Source: an uncultured Latescibacterota bacterium (GTDB taxonomy: Bacteria; Latescibacterota; UBA2968). Taken from it: a stretch of DNA of 64,000 nt. Location: positions 62,001 through 126,000 of the forward strand of contig OY282377.1 of the NCBI GenBank assembly GCA_958295785.1, given 5' to 3'. The notes under the pieces were generated by a model. That model ran no database searches and had not been told where the DNA came from. It was given only the letters and a program-made list of their open reading frames with translations. Within the stretch, counting starts at the first letter, position 1; each line of letters begins with the position of its first letter. Made by a program: the position numbers and the translations under genes. Shown piece after piece: positions 45,065 through 54,097 of the stretch.

Positions 45065-45413
45065 AAAATGCAAGATACAGATACAAGAGGAGGGTTGGGC
45101 GGTCTTCTTACGTCTCGCTTACAACAAAGGAGTGTGCGATGTACCTGAATGCTCGAACAGCAGATGATTTCCGCCAGCTTTGGAATGGCGAACTCAATTT
45201 TCTTATCGATCCCGAGTTGTTCAAATTTGAACTGCCGCTGGTTCCCGTTGAGGAGGTCGTGGATATTTTGCGGCGCGATTCCGAGGCGCGCATTCAATTT
45301 TTGGACGACAGTTTGAGCGATGCAGAGCAACATGATCGGGTCGAAAAATTCAAGGCCGCGCCAATAGAAGAAGCGGTCGAGATGCCGGTGAGTCTGGCGC
45401 ATTTTCACTTGCA

Positions 45414-46505
45414 TAGGACTTACGCAATCACCATTGGAATATGAGGTGCTTTGAGTTGTTGTCTCAAGAAGTCAGCCAGCCCTCGGTATTTGACTTGATA
45501 AATGGTTTGTCCTGTTTGATAGGCCACCTGCTCGAGTCGAATCCAAACTAACATCGCACACCCAATATGATTTCGTACAATGCGTGCCAACCGGCATTGA
45601 CACTTTTCAAGCCCGGTCACTTGTTTGACTTCGCGGTGAAATTGCTCAATTTTCCATCTTTGGTGACACACCTGTTGTACCACTGAAGAATCGTTTTGAG
45701 CATGGTCGTTGGTCACGACATACGCCGTGCGTCTGGCAGCAGACGCCACCCGGAATAATTTCACTTTGTGGTCTTTGGGAAACCCTCTGATTTTAATGGA
45801 CTTGCCTTGTTTGCGCTCCTCTTGAGTCCAAGTTAAGCTATCTACGCGCTGGTAGGGGATTGTGCCTGCCGAATCGTCCACGCGCCGGTTCGTCTTGAGG
45901 GGACAATAATAGGTTTTTTGCATCTGCTCTATGTGTAGCATGACCGTTTTGGTCGCATACCAACTGTCCATCAAGACCCCGGTAAAAGGAAGGTCCTTCT
46001 GATAGACCAACCCAGAGAGCATGTCCTTGAGATGATCCAATTTGGTTTTGCCATCGCCTTGCGGGTCATAAATCCGATAGTCAATCAACCAGAACCGATC
46101 CTCTTGCGGATTGACATAGACACAGGTGACCACCCCGATGCCGTTGATGACGCCTTGGGCGTTGCCGCTATATTGACGGCGCACTAACGCGATCTTGCGT
46201 GCGTGTCGCTTGTCTAAAACCGTGTCATCAAAGATCACATAGCCTTTGGGCGTCAACGCGATGTGGTCTTTGACGTGTTCCCACACCAAGCGGGGTGGGA
46301 TACGATCACCGGCGAGATAGCGGTTGATCATATCATGACTGAACCCTTCGCTATGGTCGGCGAAATGGGTCAGGGTATAGTTGAGGGGACTGCTAAGCAG
46401 ATACTGACAGTAATCCAAACGCGTCGGTTGGCGCATTGATACCTCCTCAAAGTGATAAATTTTACGGAATTGCACCCTTTTTTAACTCAGCATGCGTAAG
46501 TCCTA
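45414..46505 (+). mobile_element. complete insertion sequence, IS701/IS4-type, with 5-bp target duplication
   Basis: The element is 1092 bp. Perfect terminal inverted repeats are TAGGACTTACGCA (45414-45426) and TGCGTAAGTCCTA (46493-46505), flanked on both sides by the target duplication TTGCA (45409-45413 and 46506-46510). It carries one transposase gene on the minus strand that fills the element almost end to end. Intact ends and an unmutated duplication indicate recent insertion. Ends and length fit the IS4-like DDE superfamily; family assignment beyond that is from memory of related transposases. Confidence 0.95.
45420..46436 (-). CDS. IS701-like DDE transposase
   Basis: The 338-aa transposase starts at MRQPTRLDYCQYLL, preceded by GAGGAGGT, so the upstream 13 in-frame codons are excluded. 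HMINRYL and RLVWEHVK precede the first catalytic aspartate region, VIFDDTVLDK; the second Asp is in VLMDSWYATKTVM; the Glu is in CHQRWKIEQFHREVKQVTG (YREXXK-like). All three catalytic residues appear intact, so it is likely active. The stop codon lies inside the left terminal repeat. Confidence 0.9.
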   Translation of the reverse strand: MRQPTRLDYCQYLLSSPLNYTLTHFADHSEGFSHDMINRYLAGDRIPPRLVWEHVKDHIALTPKGYVIFDDTVLDKRHARKIALVRRQYSGNAQGVINGIGVVTCVYVNPQEDRFWLIDYRIYDPQGDGKTKLDHLKDMLSGLVYQKDLPFTGVLMDSWYATKTVMLHIEQMQKTYYCPLKTNRRVDDSAGTIPYQRVDSLTWTQEERKQGKSIKIRGFPKDHKVKLFRVASAARRTAYVVTNDHAQNDSSVVQQVCHQRWKIEQFHREVKQVTGLEKCQCRLARIVRNHIGCAMLVWIRLEQVAYQTGQTIYQVKYRGLADFLRQQLKAPHIPMVIA

Positions 46506-47073
46506 TTGCAAAATTTTTACGCCGAGGGGCAATTTCTCGCGCGGTTTCAAGACTGCGTGATGATTCCATGGCGTGCGTTTTTGTCTCAACTCGGGTTTAC
46601 ATGGCAAAGGTGTTATCCCATTATTTTTATTTCTGGAAAGGGATGCCGCTCCACCTATCACGCGGATTCCTCGCATGTGCTGGCGTATCAAGTGTATGGC
46701 GAGAAGCACTTTCACGGGTTTTTAGAGCCGGGCAAACGCGAGCCCGTCCAAAAACTCGTGGCGGACCGCATGGGCGTTACGCGCATTGCAATTCCCGAAA
46801 TCGATCCCTCGGAAATTTTGACTTACAACATGTTGCCCGGCGATGTGCTGTGGAACCAATTGTTGACGCCCCACTGGGTAGATGCAGGCGATGACGAGGT
46901 CGCCATGAGCATCAATATCTCTCATGGGGGCGTTGCCTATCGCGGCGCATTTTGCCCCAACGAACAGGTGTTGCGCCAATACTGGAAAAAGAATCCCGAA
47001 AGCGCGTGGTTGGTCGATGAGAGGTATTGAGATGCGTTTCACAAACGCAGACCACTGATCTAGGAGGTGTATC

Positions 47074-47826
47074 GTGAACTTGACCATGCAACAACAGACC
47101 TTGTCGTGGGATGACAGCGAACGCGCTGTTTGGCAAACGGCCAGCGAACGGGTCAACTGGCAGGCCGAGCAGACGGCCCTGTTGTTGTGCGATGTGTGGA
47201 ACAACCACTGGTGCCGAGGGGCGGTCGAGCGATTGGAGGCGATGGTTCCCCGCATGAACGCGGTTGTCAAAAGCGCGCGCGACCGCGGCGCGACCATTGT
47301 TCACGCGCCATCTGGCACGCTCGATGCGTATGCGGATACGCCTGCGCGAAAACGGGTCTTGGACGCGCCGCCCGCTGAACCGCCCGAAAATTTTGAACGC
47401 GCGGATCCCCCGTTGCCCATTGACGATTCGGATGGCGGATCAGACACGGGAGAAGACCCCAACAAGATCGACACGCGGGTTTGGACGCGGCAACATGTGG
47501 GGATCGATATCGATCAGGAGCGCGATGTTATTTCCGATCAGGGCCGCGAAATTTACAGCTATATGCAGCATCGGGGAATCGACAAAATGCTCATCATGGG
47601 CGTGCATACCAATATGTGCGTGTTGCACCGCACGTTTGCGATCAAGCAGATGACGCGCTGGGGCGTCCAAGTCGCGCTGATCCGCGATTTGACCGATGCG
47701 ATGTACAACCCGGCAAAGCCGCCTTATGTGAGCCATGAAGCGGGCACGCAGTTGGTGATCGGGTTTATCGAAAAATTTTGGTGTCCAACCGTGTTGAGCG
47801 ATGATTTGTTGCGAGGGATGCGATGA
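47074..47826 (+). CDS. isochorismatase-like cysteine hydrolase
   Basis: The 250-aa protein has the isochorismatase-fold triad: Asp in ALLLCDVWNNHWC, a lysine candidate between, and the nucleophilic Cys in LIMGVHTNMCVLHRTF. A long insertion between the first strand and the core (about 75-130) distinguishes it from standard isochorismatases. It probably hydrolyses an amide. GTG at 47074 with AGGAGG is the likely start; the ATG four codons later is an alternative with worse spacing. Its TGA overlaps the sulfatase ATG by 4 bp. Confidence 0.83.
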   Translation: MNLTMQQQTLSWDDSERAVWQTASERVNWQAEQTALLLCDVWNNHWCRGAVERLEAMVPRMNAVVKSARDRGATIVHAPSGTLDAYADTPARKRVLDAPPAEPPENFERADPPLPIDDSDGGSDTGEDPNKIDTRVWTRQHVGIDIDQERDVISDQGREIYSYMQHRGIDKMLIMGVHTNMCVLHRTFAIKQMTRWGVQVALIRDLTDAMYNPAKPPYVSHEAGTQLVIGFIEKFWCPTVLSDDLLRGMR

Positions 47827-49250
47827 TTGAACGGCCCAATATTCTATTTATTACGACAGACCATTTGCGCTACGATACGCTGGGATACACGGGCGATCCG
47901 CTCGTCCAAACGCCGGCGATAGATGCCCTGGCCGAAAAGAGCACGCGGTTTTCAAAGTGCTTTGTGCAAAATCCCGTGTGTTCGCCGTCGCGGGCGTCGT
48001 TTATGACCGGGCGTTATCCCAAAAATCACGGCGTGAAATGGAATGGATCAAAGCTCGGCGAACACGAGATTACGATGGTGGAGGCGTTCAAGCAACAAGG
48101 CTATACAACCGCGAGTGTGGGCAAGCACGGCATTGGGCAGCAGCGTTTTCGACAAATGCTCGACCACATGGACGCCGCGGGGATTCGGCGGGGGTGGAAA
48201 GAGCGGGCAGATAGGGATTATACCGTGACCGATCCCAATCCGTTTGAGCAATATGTTCGCTATCGGGGATACGAGTATCAAACGGGTTATGCCCTGCCCA
48301 ATTTTCGCAAAAACCTCGGCGCCGTGCCATCCGACCTGCCCGAAGATTGTCATATCGATGCGTACGTGGGGATGAAGAGCATCGAGTATCTCGAGGGGCT
48401 GGATACGGGCGATCCCTTCTTTCTGTGGGTGGGATTCTACGGGCCGCACCATCCTTATGTCCCTTCCGGGCGTTTTGCAAGGATGTACGATCCCCATGCC
48501 GTGCCGCCCTTTCGCCGCGCGGAGGACGATATTGCCAAAAAGCCGCCCGAATACGCTTTGTATTTTAAGGCGGAACACCACAAATACCGCGGGTTTGATC
48601 GCGCTTCCGACGAGACGTTTCGCAAGATGAAGGCGGCGTATTGCGGCATGGTGTCGCAAATCGATTGGCAGGTGGGCCTGATCCTCGAGGCACTCGAACA
48701 AAAAGGCGTGGTCGATGAGACCATCGTGGTGTTTTTGTCGGATCACGGCGAATTTTTAGGCGATCACGGGATTCCGGCCAAAGCGCCGTTTCTGCTGGAT
48801 TGCATGTTGCATGTGCCGTGTTTAATTGCCGTGCCCGGGCGTGCGGGCCGCACTTGTGCTGCCCTGGTCGAAAGCATAGACTTGTTTCCCACACTCGCGC
48901 ATTTGGCGGGGTTTGACGCGCCCGAATGCGTGCAGGGCATCGTTTTGTCGCCGCTGATGCATGGCGGACGGTCAGAGGTGCGAGACGCGGTTTTTGCCGA
49001 AGCAGTGGATAAACGTTGCATCCGCACGCGGGAGTGGAAGTACATTCACTATCCGGCAAAAAATTACGGCGAGTTGTACAATTTGATCGACGATCCCTTT
49101 GAATTGGACAATTTGTACGACGCCCAACCGCAGCAACAAAAAGAGATGCAACGGGCATTTTACGCCCACATGGATGCCACCGAAGATTTTATCCACCCGC
49201 GCTATGATCGATTTACGGGCAATCAAATAACGCATTATATGACGTGGTAA
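47823..49250 (+). CDS. sulfatase (alkaline phosphatase superfamily)
   Basis: The 475-aa sulfatase has calcium-site Asp13 (LFITTDHLRYDTLGY), the formylglycine motif Cys53-Ser-Pro-Ser-Arg57 in NPVCSPSRASFMTGRYP, and later VVFLSDHGEFLGDHG (metal ligands). Cys-type sulfatases need formylglycine generation in the cytoplasm by a maturase not seen in the window. No signal peptide was noticed, so it may act on imported material. It is coupled by ATGA overlap to the isochorismatase-like gene. Its stop codon TAA is the first triplet of MITE copy D. Confidence 0.92.
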   Translation: MIERPNILFITTDHLRYDTLGYTGDPLVQTPAIDALAEKSTRFSKCFVQNPVCSPSRASFMTGRYPKNHGVKWNGSKLGEHEITMVEAFKQQGYTTASVGKHGIGQQRFRQMLDHMDAAGIRRGWKERADRDYTVTDPNPFEQYVRYRGYEYQTGYALPNFRKNLGAVPSDLPEDCHIDAYVGMKSIEYLEGLDTGDPFFLWVGFYGPHHPYVPSGRFARMYDPHAVPPFRRAEDDIAKKPPEYALYFKAEHHKYRGFDRASDETFRKMKAAYCGMVSQIDWQVGLILEALEQKGVVDETIVVFLSDHGEFLGDHGIPAKAPFLLDCMLHVPCLIAVPGRAGRTCAALVESIDLFPTLAHLAGFDAPECVQGIVLSPLMHGGRSEVRDAVFAEAVDKRCIRTREWKYIHYPAKNYGELYNLIDDPFELDNLYDAQPQQQKEMQRAFYAHMDATEDFIHPRYDRFTGNQITHYMTW

Positions 49251-49718
49251 TACCAAATTGATTTTTATTTTTTTGTATCCTGCCTCCCATCAGGGAGGAA
49301 TGAGGAACAGGCGTTCCGTAGAGATCATGCATTGCTCGTCTCAAGCGTTTGGTTCTGCCTCCACATGGGTTGCCTTCGATGCGTTGGCTACGCCTGTGCC
49401 TACGGCGTGCGGCGACCTACTTTTTTTCAACAGCAAAAAAAGTAGGCAAAAAATGCCGCTCTCATGCGCCGAGGGGTGCTCTGCACAGCGCAAACCGCTT
49501 TTGTAATAGGACGACATGCGTTGGCCTGCGAAGGTAGTTGCAAGAGAGAGGTTGGTTGCGAGACGGCCTTGCGCGCTGTGCGCGATGGTTTTATCGGATG
49601 GTCTTTTGGGATGGCTTGGTTGCCATGGCTTCTCTGAATGCCTGGGTAACGTCAAGGGAATCATTTGCAGGTAGCAGATCGCATCACATTAGGGCAACAG
49701 AAAATCAATTTGGCATAA
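49248..49718 (+). repeat. MITE-like element, copy D (471 bp, best-preserved ends)
   Basis: The left repeat TAATACCAAATTGATTTT (49248-49265) and right repeat AAAATCAATTTGGCATAA (49701-49718) match in 16 of 18 positions as inverted repeats. The body has the CCTCCC/GGGAGG hairpin, the central hairpin CCTACTTTTTTT/AAAAAAAGTAGG (49426-49456) and the GCACAGCGC/GCGCTGTGC pair. It begins exactly at the stop codon of the sulfatase gene. Downstream to 49812 is a C-rich stretch with no gene. Confidence 0.82.
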
Positions 49719-49812
49719 GAAGCCATCTCAAAACGAACGATGCCCCCATCCCCGTCCCCTCCCCGCAACGGGAAGAGATCCCGATAATCTAAAACAATTT
49801 CTCAAGGATCGC

Positions 49813-50541
49813 ATGGCAAGCGCAGATTGGTTTTTGATCGGGGCCGCGTGTGTGACGTCGATGATTGCGGCTGTGGGCGGCGTTGGCGGCGGCGTGGTGC
49901 TCATCGCCATTATGCCGGGGTTTTTGCCCGCGTCTGCGATTATCCCGGTTCACGGATCGGTGCAAATTGCCAGCAACCTGAGCCGCGCGCTGTTGGGCAT
50001 CCGGCACACCGACTGGCGCGTTGTGGGGCAATACGCGGGCGGCGCGGTGATAGGTGCGCTGTTGGGATCGCGTTTTCTCGCGAATTTTGAATGGGAAATC
50101 ATGCCCCTTTTGTTGGGGTTTTTTATTTTGCTGATTACGTGGATGCCCGGGTTTTCAAACGCGCCCAATTTGCCCGCGAAATTCGCGCTGTTGGGTGCAT
50201 TTCAAACGGCGTTGTCCCTGTTTTTGGGCGTGAATGGCCCGCTCAACATGCCGTTTCTGTTGCGGGAAAATCTGCCCCGCGACCGCACGGTGATCACGCA
50301 TTCGGTTCAGATGACCTCGAGCCACGCGATGAAAATTTTGACCTTTGGATTCTTGGGCTTTGCGTTTGCACCCTATTGGAAATTGGTCGCGGGCATGATT
50401 GCCTCGGCATCTGTCGGATCTTATTTGGGAACGCAAATTCGCGGGCGCGTGCCCGAACGCGCATTTCGCACGGCTCTAAAATGGCTGGTGACACTCCTCG
50501 CCGTGCGTATGATTTTACAGGTGATAATCAATGACCCATAG
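49813..50541 (+). CDS. TauE/SafE-family sulfite exporter-like permease
   Basis: The 242-aa membrane protein has about eight helices arranged in two halves. ASADWFLIGAACVTSMIAAV at the N-terminus, GGVGGGVVLIAIMPGFLP and the mid-protein repeat LFLGVNGPLNMPFLLRENL match the TauE/SafE internal-repeat pattern. Members export sulfite, sulfoacetate or other organosulfur anions, which would fit the two sulfatases nearby. AAGGA precedes the ATG. Confidence 0.85.
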   Translation: MASADWFLIGAACVTSMIAAVGGVGGGVVLIAIMPGFLPASAIIPVHGSVQIASNLSRALLGIRHTDWRVVGQYAGGAVIGALLGSRFLANFEWEIMPLLLGFFILLITWMPGFSNAPNLPAKFALLGAFQTALSLFLGVNGPLNMPFLLRENLPRDRTVITHSVQMTSSHAMKILTFGFLGFAFAPYWKLVAGMIASASVGSYLGTQIRGRVPERAFRTALKWLVTLLAVRMILQVIINDP

Positions 50542-50611
50542 CCCGCGGAAAAGGCGCGCAAAGCAACCAACTAACCGCGATTTCTGTTAAACCTCAACAC
50601 AGAGATATACC

Positions 50612-53600
50612 ATGCCAAGTTCACCAACTGATCCCATTGAAACACTGACCCGCGCTCTTCAGAACAAACAACCATTGGTGCTGTTCGCGGGTCAAAGTCT
50701 CGACTCGGCCAACGATGCCATCCTCGAATCCCTCCTCGCTCGCTTTGGATGTACAGATCGCAATTCGGGATGGCTCGCCGCGCTCAAGCAGGGGTTGAGT
50801 GCGGCCGACATGGCGTGGATTTCCGAACGGTTTGACCGGAGTGTTCCCTCTGACGCCGCAGTCGCTATCTTTGATGTCGCTTGGAGTGCGGTGTTCACCT
50901 CATCCATAGATCCCCGGTTTGCGCGGCGTTTCGAGACTAGGGGACGACAGCCCGAATCCGTGCTTTCCAGAGACACCTACGCGAAGGTGCCGCGCAGTCG
51001 CTCGAGGCCGCCGATCCACTATCTCTTTGGAAAATCCGATGAATCCGTCGAGTATGCGCGAGCACCCGGGAATCAAATCGATCTGACGCGACGCCTTAGT
51101 CTGCACGCGACAGAATTGCTGAACCGCATTGCGGAAACCGCGACAGTGCATGGCTTGGTGATCATAGCGGGCTACATCCCAAGCGAGGATTGGATGTCGT
51201 TAGATTCGCTATTGGCCCCGCTATCTGGCCCGATCGGCCCCAAGGTTCTATGGTTTGGTTGTCCCGAAAAACTGGACTCTGACCTCGCAGACGCGATGAT
51301 CCAGAACGGTTCGCTCATCGTGACCGAAACGAGCCTTGCAAGCGCGATAAACCAACTCGAACTCCGCGGCGTGCTCGATATTGCGGGGTCTGCTGCCCCA
51401 GATGATCCGGGCATGGTGTCGCTTCCCAAGGAAGCGGCACTGGACATCACGCCTGCTCTGCGGCTTCGAGTGGAAGCTTCGGCAGCTATTGTCGATGATG
51501 CATGGACAGAAGAGCCAGAGCCCTTGGGCGAATCCGAAAGAGACGATGCGTTCCGCCGCTTTCACAGCACGCTTGGTAATTTCAGATTGCTGGTGGAGGG
51601 CGTATCGCGTGGATTTGCAGTAGAACGCGAGTTCGAGCAAACCCTTTGGAAGACAGTGAACGACAAGTTGGAGCAATTTGGGCAAGTCGATTCCGACGAT
51701 GTGGTTATCCTGCATGGGCAGTCGGGCACCGGAAAGAGCATCGCGCTCGCACGGCTGACCCGAAAGATACGCCTCAAACTGCACTTGCCCGTTGTGGTCG
51801 CGACAAATCGGATCCCGAATTCAGCGGACATCGAAGCATTCTGCTTGGAGGCGGAACGCTTGGGGGCGAATGCGACGGTCTTGATCTGCGACGCCAGCCA
51901 ACCCCCGCAACGCTACGACGATTTGGCATCTGCGTTGCGAAGTATGGGGCGCCGATTGCTCATCGTGGGAACTTGTTATCGAATGGAGGCTCAGATCGGC
52001 GGCGCGTTGAATCAACTTGTCGAGGCCCCCGCCAGCGTTTCGCAGGGCGAATTGTCCGCGTTTAAGGAACTGCTGAACACATTTGACTATCCCGCGACGG
52101 ACTATTACGAGCGCAAAACTGACTCGATCTTCGCCATGCTATACCGCAAGTTGCCCGCCTCACGCGAACGCCTCGCCACAGGCGTGTCATCGGAAGCGAG
52201 AGCTACGGAAAGTGTGGTGCGAAAACGGGCAAGGGATGTGCCGCGGCCATCTACTGGGCTATCTTCCTTAGCGGAACAGTTGATTGCGTTGGGCATTGCC
52301 AATGAAACTTCGCCGTTGTTTGAGGAGGATGAAAAGCTCGCGGCTTTGGGCTTGGACGAGGCGGGACGACTGGTTGACTATGTTATGGTCGCCGGGCGGC
52401 TGGATTGTGCAGTGCCTGTTAATGTTATTTTTCGAGTGCTCGGTCAGGCAGGTGGTCTGCATCTGGATCAAATCACCTATCTCTTCGCCGATCTCGATCT
52501 GTTCCGCTGGAAGGAGGACGAAGAAGGAGCGGATTTTCTGATTTCGCCACGCATACAGCTCGAGGCAGAACTTATATGTAGGCGAAGGCTTACTCCCGAG
52601 CAGGAAATCGAGCGACTGCTCGATCTGATCGGCAGCGTCAGATTTGGATTGGATCAAAGTGCCGAGCGTTCGTTCTTGTTCAACCTGCTGTTCATGATTT
52701 ATCACGGACCGCGCAAAGAGGCGTACCGCTCTGGGTACCTGCGGTTTGCCGACGCTCTCAAGCAGTTGCGAGAGCACAACAGAATACCCGATCCAGATCT
52801 CGTTTTGCGCGAGTGCGTGTTTCGGCGGCGGGCGGTTTTCCGTTCACAAAGCGATGATGATAGAACTGACGACGAACGATTGGCCATTTTGGACGAGGCT
52901 CGCGATACAATCGAAAAGACGCTCCGTCAAATTGACGACAAGAAAATTACAGTGTCCAGAAAGACAAAACGAAGTCTTGTTGCAGAACGCTCGGCGATAT
53001 ACGGATACCTCGCCATTGAGCGTGCGCGGTCCAGTGGCGGCGAGGACTTTTGGTCGGACTATCTCGCCGCAAGGACGGCAAGTGAGAAAGCCATTGGGCT
53101 TGGCAGGAACACCCACCCCATTGACATCGCCCTTTGGACAGCGAGCGGTGTGCTCAAATTAAAAAAGGACGAAATGTCCGATGCACAACGTGCGGAAGTC
53201 TTAGCCGACCTGTACGCAACCCTTGATGTTGCAGATGAAGTTTTTAGAGTACAAAAAAAGAAGTCTGGAATCCCAAATGATTTACAAGAATACAGTGACC
53301 CAGACGAGGGGTTAGCCGCCTTAGATCAAAAAACGAGGTATCTCGAGCGTCGCAACCGTGTTGCAGGCATTATGGACGACTCGGAACTGAGCGATGAAAC
53401 ACTTATCGAGTTGGATAGCGTCGCGCCCGCGGCAGCGGCCTTCCTCATGGCAAAGCGGTGGACAGAGGCTGTCGATATGAGCGAGCCGCCTTTCGACGAC
53501 AGGACTCGCAAAATCGCAACGCGAACGGCGGATTACATATCCCGTCGCGTCAAAAAAGGAATTGTGCTGGATGACCGCTGCCAACGGCTCTTGCTCAGGT

Positions 53601-54097
53601 TGCGGTGGGCGCAGGCAACGGGCGAACGTCTGATGTTCAATCAGCGTGGCTGTACACCCGTGGACACGGACCTGATTTTTCAGCTACGCGATATCGTGAG
53701 TGCTCTCAACGAACAAGCCGGTGCCGATGCACGCAACCGGGAGCGGTTTCTTGAAGCAGTGTTATGCTGGTTGCTCAAGGATACGAACCGCGCTATCGAG
53801 ATATGGCAGTCGCTGTCGCGCGATACAGAATACGAGGATCGAGCGCGGGTAGTGCGGTGGCTTGTGGAGACAGATGAGAACGGTTCCCCGCGTCAATTTC
53901 GAGGGCGCGTCGAAGCGAGGAGCGAGAACAACTGGCGAGTTCGCGTAGAGGGTATTGGCAGACCAATCTCGGTGCGAATGCACGATTTCCCAGACGACGA
54001 TCTCGCCCATGGTCGAGAACTGCGAGGGTTTGGCATCGCCTTCAACTATATTGGCCCCATTGCCGACCCGCTCTCACGCCCGAGGCGCAGACGATGA
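50612..54097 (+). CDS. large SIR2-like/STAND-type P-loop NTPase, candidate defence effector
   Basis: The 1161-aa protein is arranged as follows. Residues about 20-260 form a Rossmann-like domain with a degenerate SIR2 pattern: LVLFAGQSLDSAN (in place of GAGxS), AVFTSSIDPRF (in place of TTNYD) and HYLFGKSDES (in place of the HG motif); the NAD-contacting Asn and catalytic His are not conserved, so NADase activity is doubtful. Residues about 320-560 form a P-loop NTPase: Walker A HGQSGTGKSIALARL (Lys375), Walker B ATVLICDASQ (Asp427), and RRLLIVGTCYR in sensor position. Residues about 560-1090 are helical, probably repeat-like. A beta-rich end (about 1100-1150, FRGRVEARSENNWRVRVEGI) resembles an OB/S1 fold. 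This layout recalls STAND/Avs-type immune proteins. Its TGA overlaps the next ATG. The SD is weak (GAGAT). Confidence 0.6.
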   Translation: MPSSPTDPIETLTRALQNKQPLVLFAGQSLDSANDAILESLLARFGCTDRNSGWLAALKQGLSAADMAWISERFDRSVPSDAAVAIFDVAWSAVFTSSIDPRFARRFETRGRQPESVLSRDTYAKVPRSRSRPPIHYLFGKSDESVEYARAPGNQIDLTRRLSLHATELLNRIAETATVHGLVIIAGYIPSEDWMSLDSLLAPLSGPIGPKVLWFGCPEKLDSDLADAMIQNGSLIVTETSLASAINQLELRGVLDIAGSAAPDDPGMVSLPKEAALDITPALRLRVEASAAIVDDAWTEEPEPLGESERDDAFRRFHSTLGNFRLLVEGVSRGFAVEREFEQTLWKTVNDKLEQFGQVDSDDVVILHGQSGTGKSIALARLTRKIRLKLHLPVVVATNRIPNSADIEAFCLEAERLGANATVLICDASQPPQRYDDLASALRSMGRRLLIVGTCYRMEAQIGGALNQLVEAPASVSQGELSAFKELLNTFDYPATDYYERKTDSIFAMLYRKLPASRERLATGVSSEARATESVVRKRARDVPRPSTGLSSLAEQLIALGIANETSPLFEEDEKLAALGLDEAGRLVDYVMVAGRLDCAVPVNVIFRVLGQAGGLHLDQITYLFADLDLFRWKEDEEGADFLISPRIQLEAELICRRRLTPEQEIERLLDLIGSVRFGLDQSAERSFLFNLLFMIYHGPRKEAYRSGYLRFADALKQLREHNRIPDPDLVLRECVFRRRAVFRSQSDDDRTDDERLAILDEARDTIEKTLRQIDDKKITVSRKTKRSLVAERSAIYGYLAIERARSSGGEDFWSDYLAARTASEKAIGLGRNTHPIDIALWTASGVLKLKKDEMSDAQRAEVLADLYATLDVADEVFRVQKKKSGIPNDLQEYSDPDEGLAALDQKTRYLERRNRVAGIMDDSELSDETLIELDSVAPAAAAFLMAKRWTEAVDMSEPPFDDRTRKIATRTADYISRRVKKGIVLDDRCQRLLLRLRWAQATGERLMFNQRGCTPVDTDLIFQLRDIVSALNEQAGADARNRERFLEAVLCWLLKDTNRAIEIWQSLSRDTEYEDRARVVRWLVETDENGSPRQFRGRVEARSENNWRVRVEGIGRPISVRMHDFPDDDLAHGRELRGFGIAFNYIGPIADPLSRPRRRR

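Larger units (their letters stand above)
45139..47030 (+). pseudogene. cupin/JmjC-type 2OG oxygenase gene interrupted by an insertion sequence
   Basis: Bases 45139-45413 and 46511-47030 join, after removal of the insertion sequence and one TTGCA duplicate, into a single in-frame 264-codon gene; the junction reads AHFHLQNFYAEG. The downstream half has YHADSSHVLAYQVYGEKHF (HxD iron ligands, then the family lysine region) and MLPGDVLWNQLLTPHWVDAG, with the distal histidine. This is the metal-binding triad of JmjC-like cupin_8 Fe(II)/2OG oxygenases. AAGGAG precedes the ATG at 45139. The insertion splits it within the N-terminal third, so it is almost certainly inactive. The flanking isochorismatase and sulfatase genes may be its former operon partners. 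Confidence 0.88.

Noticed and set aside
15340-49718. MITE-like repeats considered as HEARO/omega RNA of IS200/605 elements
   Set aside because: The copies have true terminal inverted repeats, unlike IS200/605 ends, and no IscB/TnpB gene is nearby.
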